A DNA stretch of 64,000 bases from contig ML769552.1 of the NCBI GenBank assembly GCA_009733575.1, positions 1 through 64,000 on the forward strand. The letters run 5' to 3'. The notes beneath the pieces were generated by a model. It ran no database searches, was not told where the DNA came from, and saw only the letters and a program-made list of their open reading frames with translations. The translations under genes were made by a program, and so were the position numbers. This DNA is from Gymnopus androsaceus JB14 (lineage: Eukaryota > Basidiomycota > Agaricomycetes > Agaricales > Omphalotaceae). This document shows, in pieces, positions 46,663 through 57,239 of this stretch; within the stretch, counting starts at the first letter, position 1, and each line of letters starts with the position of its first letter.

Positions 46663-46899
46663 CGCGGACAACAATTATTTACAGATACTTACTCGCTCCC
46701 TACCTCCGAAAAGACTATCTCAAAAGAGACTATCTTAGCCTCTTTCTAGCAAAGAATGGTTAGAATCCGTCGTCGTTCTCGGATGTAAGTGCTCCAAGCC
46801 TCCTGCACTCTTTGATAACTGCCAAGTCGACTTCAGAACCAACTGGAAACCATTCTTGGCGCGTCACTTTTACAAATCGGACTTTTCCGAAGGCATACT

Positions 46900-46908
46900 A
46901 TATAAAAT
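46900..46908 (+). promoter_or_regulatory. TATA box of the CNNM-type gene
   Basis: TATATAAAA, 39-47 bases upstream of ATG 46947. Confidence 0.6.
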
Positions 46909-46946
46909 GGAGCCTTGGAATGTAGAAGTCAACTTCGTCTAGCTTT

Positions 46947-49269
46947 ATGAGGAACATCATCTGGTTCACTTTCGTCTCTTGCATTTCGGTTACTCTTGCT
47001 GGGCCTATAGCTCCAACTCTCGAAGAATATGTGGGAGTATCAGTAGGTTATACGAGCGATATATGGGTGAAGTTACTTGTGAGCACAACATTAGTGCTTT
47101 TTGGAGGATTATTAGCCGGGTAATAAGGCTACTCTCTGCTCAAGCCAAAATACTGAAACTGCGCATTTTTTACAGGTTAACACTGGGGCTTATGGGCCTC
47201 GACGAGCTTCATTTGCGAGTGCTTGCTGCTGCTTCAGATTGTCCACAGGAAAAACGAAATGCCAAGGAAGGTTGTAGAAAAAATCAACTCCTTGAATCTT
47301 GCATAATTGACGTTTTTCTTTGCTGAAGTTTTGCTACTTATGCAAAAAGGTCGACACTGGGTTCTTGTGGTAGGTAACGCTGCGAGCTATGGGAGTTTTA
47401 CTTAATTCTTTCTTCCACTGGCAGGTCTTGTTGATCTCAAATGTGGTTAGTCATCCTATTCTCAACTTGGTCTGCCGCTGATCGGTCATTTCAAGATAAC
47501 GAACGAAAGCTTGCCAGTATTTCTTGATGGGGCCGTAAGCAAACTGAAAGTATCTTCCTTACTAGGCCGATAGTGAATCTCTCATAGATTGGTGGCGGAA
47601 TTCCCGCTATCTTAATCTCGACTGCCAGCATTGGTGAGCGATGCCATTTTATCCAGATATAGGCCCAATCTAATTTGACCATTGTATGAAAGTGATATTC
47701 GGGTGAGTAATAGTGGGTTTTTTTCAGAGGAAATCACATTGGCCTACAATCTGTCCTCGTGTTCTTTTCTTTTCTTAGAGAGTATGTTTATTTCGCTTTC
47801 TCTCGTTACACATTATACCTACCAAGGAAACCAGGATTATCCCTCAAGCTATCTGCGTTCGATATGGCCTCGGTATTGGAGCCAAGTTTGTTCCCTTCAT
47901 GCTCGTCCTCATGTGGATACTGGGCAAGTGTAATTTTTCTAAACCATGATTCTCAATCACGAACTCAATGACTAAGTTTATTTCAGCACCGATAGCATAC
48001 CCTATCGCAAAGCTCCTGGATTATTTTCTAGGAGAAAACGAATCCCACACCTACCGAAAATCACAACTTAAATCTTTCCTGCAGTTTCACCGTACCGGGG
48101 CGGAGCCCCTCCGGGAAGAAGAGATTGGCATCCTTAACGGTGTTCTGGAGCTCGCTGCCAAGCATGTTGAAACGATCATGACGCCGATGAAGGTAATTAT
48201 ACTAAACCAAGGCTATAATTCATCTATAACGTGTCTGACCGTTTCTTTGAACCCGGATTACGCTGTATAGGATGTGGTTAGACTTAGCGCTGAGGCAATT
48301 TTGGACCAAGATACCTTGGCAGCTATGTGAGGGAAGGTTTATCTGCCTACAGCCTTATTCACTCACATTCGCCAAGTCTTTCAAGCGGATGCTCACGAAT
48401 CCCTGTATATGAGCCTGAAGAACCAACGGTCTTCATCGGTCTTCTTCTGGTTAAAAAAGTGCTTATCTTGCTCCGCTGCGCCTCAGCTTGGATAGAAATT
48501 GACAGTATTCACTTATTATAGCTCTTACAATATGATCACCTACCGAATCTTCCCGTTCGGGAGCTCCAGCTCTGTGTTTTGCCTGAAGCGCATCCATTTA
48601 TCAGTTGCTTTCAGGCGTTGAATTATTTGTGGGTCATCAACTACCTGGCTATGTTAAATCTCACCGACGACATTTCTATTGTAGCCGAACCGGTCGAGCT
48701 CATCTTCTGCTCATTAGTCGAACGCCAGGTGTCGCGGGTGGCGCTATCGGCATCGTAACTCTGGAGGGTAGGTGTTCAGCCAGATTTTCTGTTCGATTTC
48801 TCCATTGATTTGTGTGGGCTGTCTTGTTTTGACTGGAGTAGATATAATCGAGGTGAGATTCACAAAGCACCGTATAAAGCAGGAGTTCAAGAAAAAATCC
48901 ATTTATAGGAAATCATAGCGGAAGAAATCGTCGATGAAACAGATGTATATGAAGACAACGTCAGTAAGCGTGCCGCGAGGAGACTGGCTACTGCTGGGAT
49001 TATGCAAGGGTAAGCCGATTCATCCATTAGCACCGAGTTTCGTCGATTAATTCCGTCGCAGAATCGTCGAGCGCAGGAGCTCCATTAGCTCTTATGGGTC
49101 GACTCTTGCAGACGGGGAGGATGATGTTTTCGAGGTTATCGGAAACGGGCCTTGCGAGACTTCCCCTGCCACTAGTGAAGACAAACGGTCGACATGTTCT
49201 TCAAATCATCGTTGGTTTGGCAGCTCTCCAGCAAGCAGTACAAGATATGGTACTATGCAACTACCGTAA
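46947..49269 (+). CDS. CNNM/ACDP-type metal transporter (Mam3-like): DUF21 plus CBS pair
   Basis: About 15 exons from ATG 46947 to TAA 49269, near 470 residues. A leader (MRNIIWFTFVSCISVTLA) precedes the four-helix DUF21 domain: LLVSTTLVLFGGLLAGLTLG, LMGLDELHLRVLAA, FGEIIPQAICVRYGLGIGAK, and MWILAPIAYPIAKLLDYFLG. Then REEEIGILNGVLELAAKHVE, TIMTPMKDVVRLS and a CBS pair (CSRIPVYEPEEPTVFIGLLL, GGAIGIVTLEDIIEEIIAEE), and a short tail. The family handles Mg2+ or other divalent metals; yeast Mam3 sits in the vacuolar membrane. FGEIIPQ is complete only if a 3-nt exon (AGA, 47779-47781) is spliced in. DIIE comes from an 11-nt exon (48842-48852). The intron at 47924-47985 probably has a GC donor; a GT donor six bases on would add Gly-Lys. 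No frameshift was found. Confidence 0.85.
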
Positions 49270-49353
49270 TATTAACAAATGTTCTTGCGTGGCGCTGGAT
49301 AAGGCGATACAAGTGATAGTAATAGCTTTTGCTACTAGTTAAACAATCCCCTT

Positions 49354-50636
49354 TTAATCCACATCAATAGGGTTCCAGCTAATTGCACCTTGCTTCCCTC
49401 GATCCAGTGCATTGATACGTTCCATATCATCATCATCCAGCTCAAAATCGAAAACCTTGGCGTTAGACTCGATGCGAGATGGAGTAGCACTTTTGGGCAG
49501 TGGTACAAAACTACAGGAATCCGATTAGTGTCAGCAGAATTGGTGCACGCTGAAAAACCACACCAACCCTTTCTGAAGAGACCATCGAATCAGGATCTGC
49601 GCAGGATCACGTTTGTGCTAGTGATAGACCCTGGTCAGAACGCAATCACACTCGTAGGATAGGAACCAACTAACCTTGGCTGCGATGGACGTGAACACTT
49701 CATGATCCATTTTGCCTCGAATGATGGGGCAGTATGCTTGAACTACGATGGAGTTCTTCTGACAAAACTCAACAATAGGTTTTTGCTGGCAGAATGGATG
49801 GAGCTATTTACATCGTCAGTCTCGTCTACTAAGGATAGATAAACGACAGGCATGCCTCAATCTGGTTGACCGCAGGTAGATCATATCCAGCTTTTCGGAT
49901 TTCTTCGATATGTTTGACATTGCTGTAGTTTGTCAGTTCAGTACGTGCCTGCATTCAATGCTAGATTCTATGCGTACTAGTTTGACACTCCGACTGTCCT
50001 GATCTTTCCCGCTGTCTTGCACTCTTGCAAAGCCTTGTACGTTTGGAGACGTTTCTCTGATCCAGATAAAGGATCATGAATGAGAAAGAGGTCTATATAG
50101 TCTAGACGTCCGGTACTTCAGCAAATCATCTTGAAGAATGAATATAACGATACACGTACCAAATTGAAATTTTGCCAACGATTCATCGACGCCTTTCATT
50201 GTGCTTTCGTAGCCGTGATTTTTAGATACACACTTTGTTGCTAGATAGATAAGGTTAGAGTGGCACAGATGAAGGTATTAATTTCAAAGATCTCCTACTG
50301 ATAAAGAGGTCAGATCTGTTGAGACTGCTTTCGCGAACCGCTTCGCCAACAGCAGCTTCGTTTCTGTATACTTGAGCCGAGTCAACATGTCTAGAGTAGA
50401 TATATACTCTGTGGGGTTTCTTTTCAAGCAGCTTCTCAATGAAACACATACTTGTATCCTGCCTTGAAAGCTTCAAGGCAAGAGGATTTTGCGTCGTAAT
50501 TCTGATACACTCCGAAGCCCAAAATAGGCATGAGATGGCCTACAGACATGCATCATGAGCCCAATGAGTAAATAAATATGACGAGCTTGCCAGTAGATAG
50601 CTTGACCGTTGAGGAGATCGAGAGTTTGGATGCCAT
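49354..50636 (-). pseudogene. aldo-keto reductase, copy 2, probably damaged
   Basis: Paralogue of the gene at 31517-32821 with the same exon plan, ATG 50636 to TAA 49354, convergent with the CNNM gene 85 bases away. It keeps MASKLSISSTVKLSTG, GHLMPILGFG, VDSAQVYRNEAAVGEAVRES, LIHDP region, and the end ALDRGKQGAISWNPIDVD. The first intron has the same GC donor (50540-50590). At the exon starting VYHQHKRDP in copy 1, this copy has one extra G after the acceptor and a TAG in place of the Gln codon (49618-49620). Read normally it is truncated. If the AG of that TAG is used as acceptor, the frame is restored with loss of four residues. Status is therefore open: pseudogene or rescued by a shifted splice site. 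Confidence 0.7.
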
Positions 50637-50655
50637 GGCGGTGGGGAATGAGACG

Positions 50656-50674
50656 GGAAATAAGCGCTCATTTA
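50656..50674. promoter_or_regulatory. AAATAAGCGCTCATTT box
   Basis: Counterpart of 32858-32874 at the duplicated locus, 20 bases upstream of the aldo-keto reductase copy 2 start. Confidence 0.45.
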
Positions 50675-50819
50675 CAGTCCAGCGCCAATCATTTTTCACC
50701 GACCAAACCTTCACCGGTGCCAGGTGCCATTGCGCTAGTTGTTGAAAGAATGGATTTAGCGCTGGAAAATCTTGGGTGCTTTCGAATCCTCCTCACAAGA
50801 CTTCAGAGTGACAGACCTC

Positions 50820-50870
50820 ATGTCATCTTGGAATACAGATCATTTACATTCGCCTTCCGCTTGGACACAG
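50820..50870 (+). pseudogene. 5' stub of an F-box gene
   Basis: ATG 50820 begins MSSWNTDHLHSP, matching the first codons of F-box copy C (SSWNKDHSPF). It stands in the same divergent position relative to the aldo-keto reductase, with the same ACAGACCTCATG-like context. Similarity stops after about 15 codons and nothing of the F-box or LRR region follows. Confidence 0.65.
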
Positions 50871-51294
50871 TACTTACATTGAGCCTTGTATACTACTTAA
50901 TACCAATGATTGGGGGATCGATAGTATAGTACTGTGAAAGAAATGTTTGGGAACAGAACAATGACAAAGAGTCGGCACTCATGTAGGAAAGATCCAGTTA
51001 TTCGCCATTTACAGAACGCACATACCAGCTTTGGCATTACCTTAAAAGGGAAAAGTAGAATCTTTACGCCATATATTTCCAAAGCTCCTCATGGTATTAA
51101 TTCATTACTACGAAAGGTGATCCGGTATAGTGAGTGACTGGGTTACATGCGTGATAGAAAATCGTAAAGACAAAAGAATGCGACGACAACATAAACATAA
51201 GTATGCGAGTGGACGAGAATGAGAAAGTCAATAGAGGAACACAAAGTAAGTACAGATAACGCAGAAAGAGACCAAACCAAGACAAACGCCACGT
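50871..51294. other. intergenic, no gene seen
   Basis: 3' side of the dynein gene; no motif assigned. Confidence 0.4.
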
Positions 51295-54200
51295 TCAAAA
51301 TCTTCTAGACCCACCCACCAGTCCTTCTATAGACTGATGCTCCAAATCGTTCCTCGCCTTCAAGATACTTGCATGCATCTCCTTCATCGCGTTCCCCAAC
51401 TTGACTCCAAACCTCGTCAAAATGTCCCTCTGCCACGCATCATATTTCGCATTGACTCGTGCCTGCACCTGTTCATAATCAATCGCGCAAATGCCAAACG
51501 ACTTTTGCGTCTCGGATGTATCGAACGTCGAGCGGGCCTTCTTGATCTCGGTGAGGAGCTGTTGCCAATGTGCGAGCGAGTCTCCGAGTCGGTTGAATAC
51601 GTATTCGGCTTCGAGGTCCCAGAAGGGACTGGAATTGGAACCATTTTGCGACATATTCACGGAGTTGTTGGACTTTGGCTTCGATGAGCGCGAAAGGACG
51701 TTGGAGGGAGTCGTCGGGGAAGCGGGTGAGCTGAGTGGAGATGTCGTTAATTAAGGAATGAATCAGACACAAAAGACCTCACAAGAGATGTATACGTCGT
51801 TTCAGTAGTAACGGATCCTTGCATTTGTAGCCCAATCTCATAACGAGAACTCTGGATACGCCGTAGTCGACATACCACGCCTAAACCAATAAACTCGTAT
51901 CAGTAAACGAAACCGAGTGGACGAGGAGACGACATACCCAGCCAATCATGCAGCTGCTTGATCCAAGCTGCTCTAGCGTGCTCTATCGGAGGATCCAGGA
52001 AAATGACCTGATTCTGTATCCGTATTTCATGGACAAAGGGCTTGATTGTCATATGCGACTCCATAAACTATTTCGCATTTCATGAGAAGAGAAAAATTCC
52101 AAGCAAGAAATCCACGTACCTTCTCCTCTTTTATCATCCTCTTATCCCCCCTCCGCTTGTTAACATTCGTTATATCCCTCAGAAGGAACCGTGTCCCTCC
52201 TCAAATCATCCTCCGTCCTATCAAACTCGGTACACCATGCCTGTATAATCTGCGTTAGACGTCCCAAGAGGATATCCTCGATCCTTTTATCGAGTTCCGC
52301 CACCCAGTGTTCGAGGTTGGCGTATCCTTCGAGATTCAGTCTATCGATGGCACCTTGGATTTTGCCTAGAAGCTCAGAGAAAGCTTCCGTTGTGTATGAG
52401 CATGTGGAGAGGTCTTCGACAGCGCGGAGAATGTCTTTGTATAGATCGATGACGCTGTTGGTCTTGTCCTGGAAAGCGAACGGATAAATAGTGTAGTGAG
52501 GGAAAAGAGAGCCATACAAACCTGTAATACAGAAACCACACTAGCAAACTCCATGACGAACTGAGTATGCCTGTTATCTCGACCATCGACGCTCGATACG
52601 TATCTCCCAGCATCGTACTGATTGACGAGATAGTCCCAACGGATGTTGATACCTAGACGCAAATAGGAAGAATCAGCCTCTAAAACGAAAATACAGCACA
52701 ACAAGACACAAACCTTTCGCAATCATCCTCTGACTCTCATTCCTATACTCCGCAACCAACCACTCAATCCCCTTATTCCTCTCCACCAAATCCAACGTCT
52801 GCCCATACGTCCTCACCGTCTCCATCAGACTCACCGCATGCGGATACACTCTCTTCGCATCTTTCGCCATGTTCGTGATCGCATGCGGGATTTGAAAACC
52901 GACCCAGAGGAGGTTGCGTACTTCTTTGAAGAGGGTGATGATTTGGGGATCAAAGTTTACTGCTAGCTGGAACCCGCGATCTCCTCCGGCACCGACCCCT
53001 CGACCTGCAGCAGGAGCTGCTCCAGCTCCAGCGACTGCGGTACCAGCACCAGTAGCACCAGCACGTAAACGCACAATCTCAAACAACCTCCCATCGACCG
53101 CCAACTGTCTCCGATTGATATCATGCAGCCACGCCTCGAACACTGGTCTCGTATCCAACTTTTTCCGAAACGCGTTTGACTCGCTTTGTAACTTTTGTCC
53201 CTCGGCGTACAGCTCCCATCCTTTCCCTAGAACGTCTTCAACGCGTTTCATGTATGTAAGGAGCTGACGCTCGATTTGACGAGCCCAGATTATGGCGCCT
53301 GCGATTGGGGGGAGGTCACGCATTTGGGACATATGGAAGGCTTCGGAGTAGCGGTATTGGGTTTTGAACTGGGAAAGATATTTAATTAGAGGTATAAGCG
53401 GATTGTCCGTTACTCACCTTGTCATGAAGATGCTTGATATCTTCCTTTACAGAATCAATGAGCTGAGTCTGATATTCTTGAATAGCGCCACGAATCTACC
53501 ATCATAATCAATCCAACGCTTCGAAACTTGCGACCCAAACCCACACACGTACCTTTGGCCTAACAAACAGTGCATTAAACTTTGAGAAAACCCTAAACAT
53601 CTCGTTCGCGTTCCTCGCTGTCCCCAGCCTATCCCTTAGTCTGGCGATGATCTGATTCTCTACCCTCGACACCCGCTCATTATACGCATTCTCCGCTGCA
53701 ACCCAAATCTCCGTGCCCTCGACGGAAACATCAAGAACATCGATTCGCTTGACGACTTCATAAGCCTCCTTGACCTCCTCTTCCATATCTATCCCCCCAA
53801 TCGAGTCCATCCCACCCCCAGAACCAAGTCCAAGACCCTTTGTCGGTCCCGTCATCACGGCCAGCTGTTCATGCTGTTTCCTCCAATCTCTCAAATACCT
53901 CGTGCGTTCCTGTAGCTGCGCATGCGCCGGTACGACTTTGATGAGTATAAACTTCTCCGACCGTTTCCTCGATACCTCCCTAGCGGTATTGATAAACTCT
54001 TTAACCTGTTCATCCCATGTTTGGAAGATTTGCATCGTCTGTGATAGGAGACGATCAAACGTCTCGTATGGCGTGTACGCCAGACGATGCGAAACGAGGA
54101 TCCGCAATAAGACGTCGTTGAAATCTCGAGAGATGGCTTCTACCAAGGGAAGCGCACGATGTATCGGATACGGCGAAAGTCGGATTTTTCTGATGATGTG

Positions 54201-55497
54201 GCTGAAGATTAAGATGAGGGATTCCCGGATTTTATCGAGGTCCGTGGCGGATAAGAGTTCGTTGAGAGGAAAGTCTTTCATGAGCTGGTTGTACTTGTGT
54301 ACGAGGTCTGTAGCATCTTTGAGACCTGTATCGGCAATGAAACTGACGGTTGCATGGAATCGCTTGGCGTTTCGGAGACAATCCATAACCAAGAGGACCT
54401 CGTCTGAGCGCAATTGGGCTTCGATCCCTTCTAAAGCGCGTTCAAGACTGAGCCAAAAGTTGATTTCCTGGGAAGCGGTACCGGAAGCGACGTCTCGAGT
54501 GAGTTTGGTGACGGCCTGGATGGATTTAATCCATGTGTTGACATGGGCGTGGAGGGAGTTGAGAAAGCTACTGTCGCTTAAGGTCTTGGAGGGTATAAAG
54601 GAAAGATTTGGACGAGTTCCTGCAGCTTGTGCCTGTTCGACAGCTTGTTGAATAACAGGATGTATAACCAGATGCGTCTCTGGTATTTCCACATTCTGTT
54701 GCAAATGCAATAACGAAAGCTCGAGTTCGGCAAACTTTTTCTTCGTCATTGGAATACCCATCTTGGTATCGCCTCCGTCTTTCCCGCCGCCTCTCTCGCG
54801 CGAACCAACAAAAGCATCGAACCAAGGTTTGACACCGCAGCTGACGACAGCATGTAAACTTTCGTAAGGTGTTTCTTCGCCGCCAAACAAGTTTAGAAAG
54901 TGAAGCTGAGTCGCAAGCGGGGTCAGCGGGTCTAGCGTTGGACTACGCTTGATGAGAGCGAGCGTAAGGACATGTGAGGAATGATATGTCAAGTGAGATG
55001 TGAGCGTGTAGTGGTATATGTCTAACAAACAAAAATCAGTCGAGATTTGAAGTAAATAAAACTAGCAACTTGCCTTCAACTTCGTCCTTTGATTTAACAA
55101 CATACAAAACGCCCCCTCCTTCTCCTGCAAATCTTGTTACGCGTTCGTCAAATTCATGATCAAACAAGTCTTCCAGGTCCGAGGGAAGAGCGCCAATAAC
55201 TGGAGGCAGCAGGGCCAAAAGATAAGATCGAAATATTTCTGGATCAAAAAAGGCAACTGTAGGTTCATTTGGCGGAGGCGTAGAATCATTGTGAATGCCA
55301 TTGCCATTGGTGCCATTAATCGGTGGTTCCATATCAATAACGCGTTCGTTCACTGAAGAATTTGAACTTTTGGTCCGCAATGATCTGGACCTCCTCGTCC
55401 AAAGGCCAAAGGATGCTGAAGCTGAAGCTAGACGTCGAGGAAGAGTTTTCTGATAATTCGTAAAATACTCTGGAAGGAAGCTCGTTTCAGTAGACAT
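51295..55497 (-). CDS. dhc1: cytoplasmic dynein heavy chain, N-terminal tail protein (split heavy chain)
   Basis: About nine introns; ATG 55497 ([16 protein letters not shown]) to TGA 51295, near 1,230 residues. Content is the dynein heavy chain tail (DHC_N1): [151 protein letters not shown], and a stop soon after [12 protein letters not shown]. No AAA+ motor follows in the window. In agaricomycetes the heavy chain is known to be encoded by two genes, so this is the tail gene rather than a truncated one. The first intron (55022-55073) has a GC donor. Near 51620-51628 one extra base shifts FQSLWDLEAE; ignoring it, the last 110 residues are lost. The tail dimerises and binds intermediate chains for nuclear migration and transport. 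Confidence 0.88.
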
Positions 55498-57239
55498 GCT
55501 AGATCCTGAAAGACTCACAAAAAATATCTGATTCTATTGGCCCGCAGCAGCAAGATCGAAAACGAGGGATCCTCAAGGTCACTGTGGACAACGTCGAAGA
55601 AGGAAACGAGCAGTATGAGCTTTGGGATATAACACGTGCAAACATCCACGGCGCGGATGCGGACCGAACTTGGTACTGAGGATCTTGGACGCAAACGCAT
55701 TGAACTGAGGACGCATTGAACTGAGGACGCATTGAACTGAGGACGCATTGAACTGAGGGCGCACTAGGCTCCGAGAACGCCAATCGTGATTCGTGGAATT
55801 TAAATGCTCGAATAATAGAGTTACAGGCTGCAGCGGGTGCAGTCATGTAAGCGGGCAGAGGATCTGAGTTTCGCAACTCAAAACGCAACTTGGGAATTCG
55901 ATGTTGGATTGAGTTGAGAGACGTTAACGTTGGAGATTTATGCTGGTGTACCACACTAGGCAAATCTTTAAATTTTCCAATCGCTTGCCCCCAGAGCTGA
56001 ATCATTGAACCATAGATATATGTATGCAAAAACAAAAAAAAACAAAACATACGACGTAAAATACATAATTTATGCAAGTAGGTATAAATCACATCAGTTA
56101 CGGCTCTAACAAGCAAGCAAAAATAGTTGAAGAACCGAATTCAAAGGATGACCACTGCACCGAGCCGACCTTCTCAATCTTTGGTCCTTACTTCCATCAT
56201 CTCACGAGCGCTAAGATTCAAAACGACGAAACTCGCTCGAGCAGGGCTATCTATATCGCTGAAATTGTTAAAACATCACAGTGAGTACCCTCCACTCTAC
56301 CGGAGGCATTTTTGCCAGGGCTACAGTCAAGATTGGTGAACCCAAGGATTGTGCGTTGTATCTACTAGATCGTAGAAGGAACGACTCTCCGTGTACCAAT
56401 ATATATGCCATTGTCATTTTCACCACTTGTATAAGTCCCAGAGGAGGCGAACTCTACAGCTGGGCCAAGATTTTGACGCTGTCATGGGGTGCCATTCTCC
56501 AAAGGTCATCCGAGTTTTGTTGACGAATCCAATCCTATCCTACTATTGGATCCTCGTAAACTTCGGAAATAAGTTCTCAAGGTTACTGTCTCCTCGAATT
56601 CTAGGTTGGGGAACGTTTTTTGTTGGATTTGTCTTGCTGGCATCGTTTTCAACGATGAGCTCGATGATTTTCCAAAAATTTCACCTCGGTATAAATGGCC
56701 CGCTGGCCCGCTTGACTCCGATTTCTGTGCTCGGAAGAGCCGAGTCACAAGGGTGCATGGTCGATAATCAGGTTCCAGCTTTTCTTCTTTAGACTAAATG
56801 GCCTCCTGGCCCATGCTCGGAAGAGCCAAATCAAACATTGGCCGTTGGTTATGAGTTCTGGAACCAGTCGCCGAGTTTACACTACTTTCATATATATGGT
56901 GTGCGGCGGCAAGTCTCAAGTGCATACTATAGTTATGGCACTTGAACTACAATACTTGAACACATTTGAGCTTGGCTCGTTGCTGTGGTGGGCATCGAGA
57001 CTTTTAATACTAATGATACTTACAATCCCAGGTATATAGTATGTATGTAGAGCTTATGTATGTTTCAAGTAGTTTGGCACCTGTGGTGGGACAACGATCT
57101 ACAGCAGCGTCTCCATATTGAGGCAGCTGTGAGCTCGTCGTTGTTTTGCTCCAGGTGTCCCGGAGACGAAAGTGCTAATGCCGCACTGGGATAATCTCCG
57201 GACGATCCGGCGTTCAGCACTTGGACCAGGCCGTGTAAT
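55498..57239. other. long intergenic region with a minisatellite
   Basis: 1.7 kb. It holds the dynein promoter, a 16-base minisatellite (55695-55758) and short frames on both strands (for example 56391-56792 plus) without family resemblance. A TCAAAGGATGACCACTGCACC word at about 56143 resembles the last codons of the F-box copies read in antisense but is too short to call. Confidence 0.45.
55695..55758. repeat. 16-base minisatellite, four units
   Basis: Four exact head-to-tail units of ACGCATTGAACTGAGG. The repeat creates open frames in all phases because 16 is not divisible by 3; these are not genes. Confidence 0.9.

Larger units (their letters stand above)
45755..46899. other. intergenic with one doubtful small frame
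   Basis: 1.1 kb between divergent genes. It has a TATATATA stretch near 45844 that could serve the kinase gene, a three-unit 14-base tandem repeat at 46258-46299, and a TTTAGCGCCCTTATTTT box near 46356 resembling the boxes at other promoters. The box precedes a short frame at 46483-46662. Confidence 0.45.

Noticed and set aside
30000..51000. Secondary-metabolite gene cluster (two reductases, kinase, transporter, hydrolases)
   Set aside because: No synthase, terpene cyclase, NRPS/PKS or P450 is present; the reductases are explained by local duplication.
51295..51660. Dynein gene truncated by insertion of the neighbouring reductase locus
   Set aside because: The end point fits the two-gene heavy chain known from agaricomycetes, and no motor fragments appear between 50.6 and 51.3 kb.
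55499..56116. 205-residue minus-strand frame upstream of the dynein start
   Set aside because: It is kept open by the 16-base minisatellite, which reads open in every phase; no start context or family.
56391..56792. 133-residue plus-strand frame
   Set aside because: No recognisable motif, a competing minus-strand frame of similar length, and no intron or promoter support.
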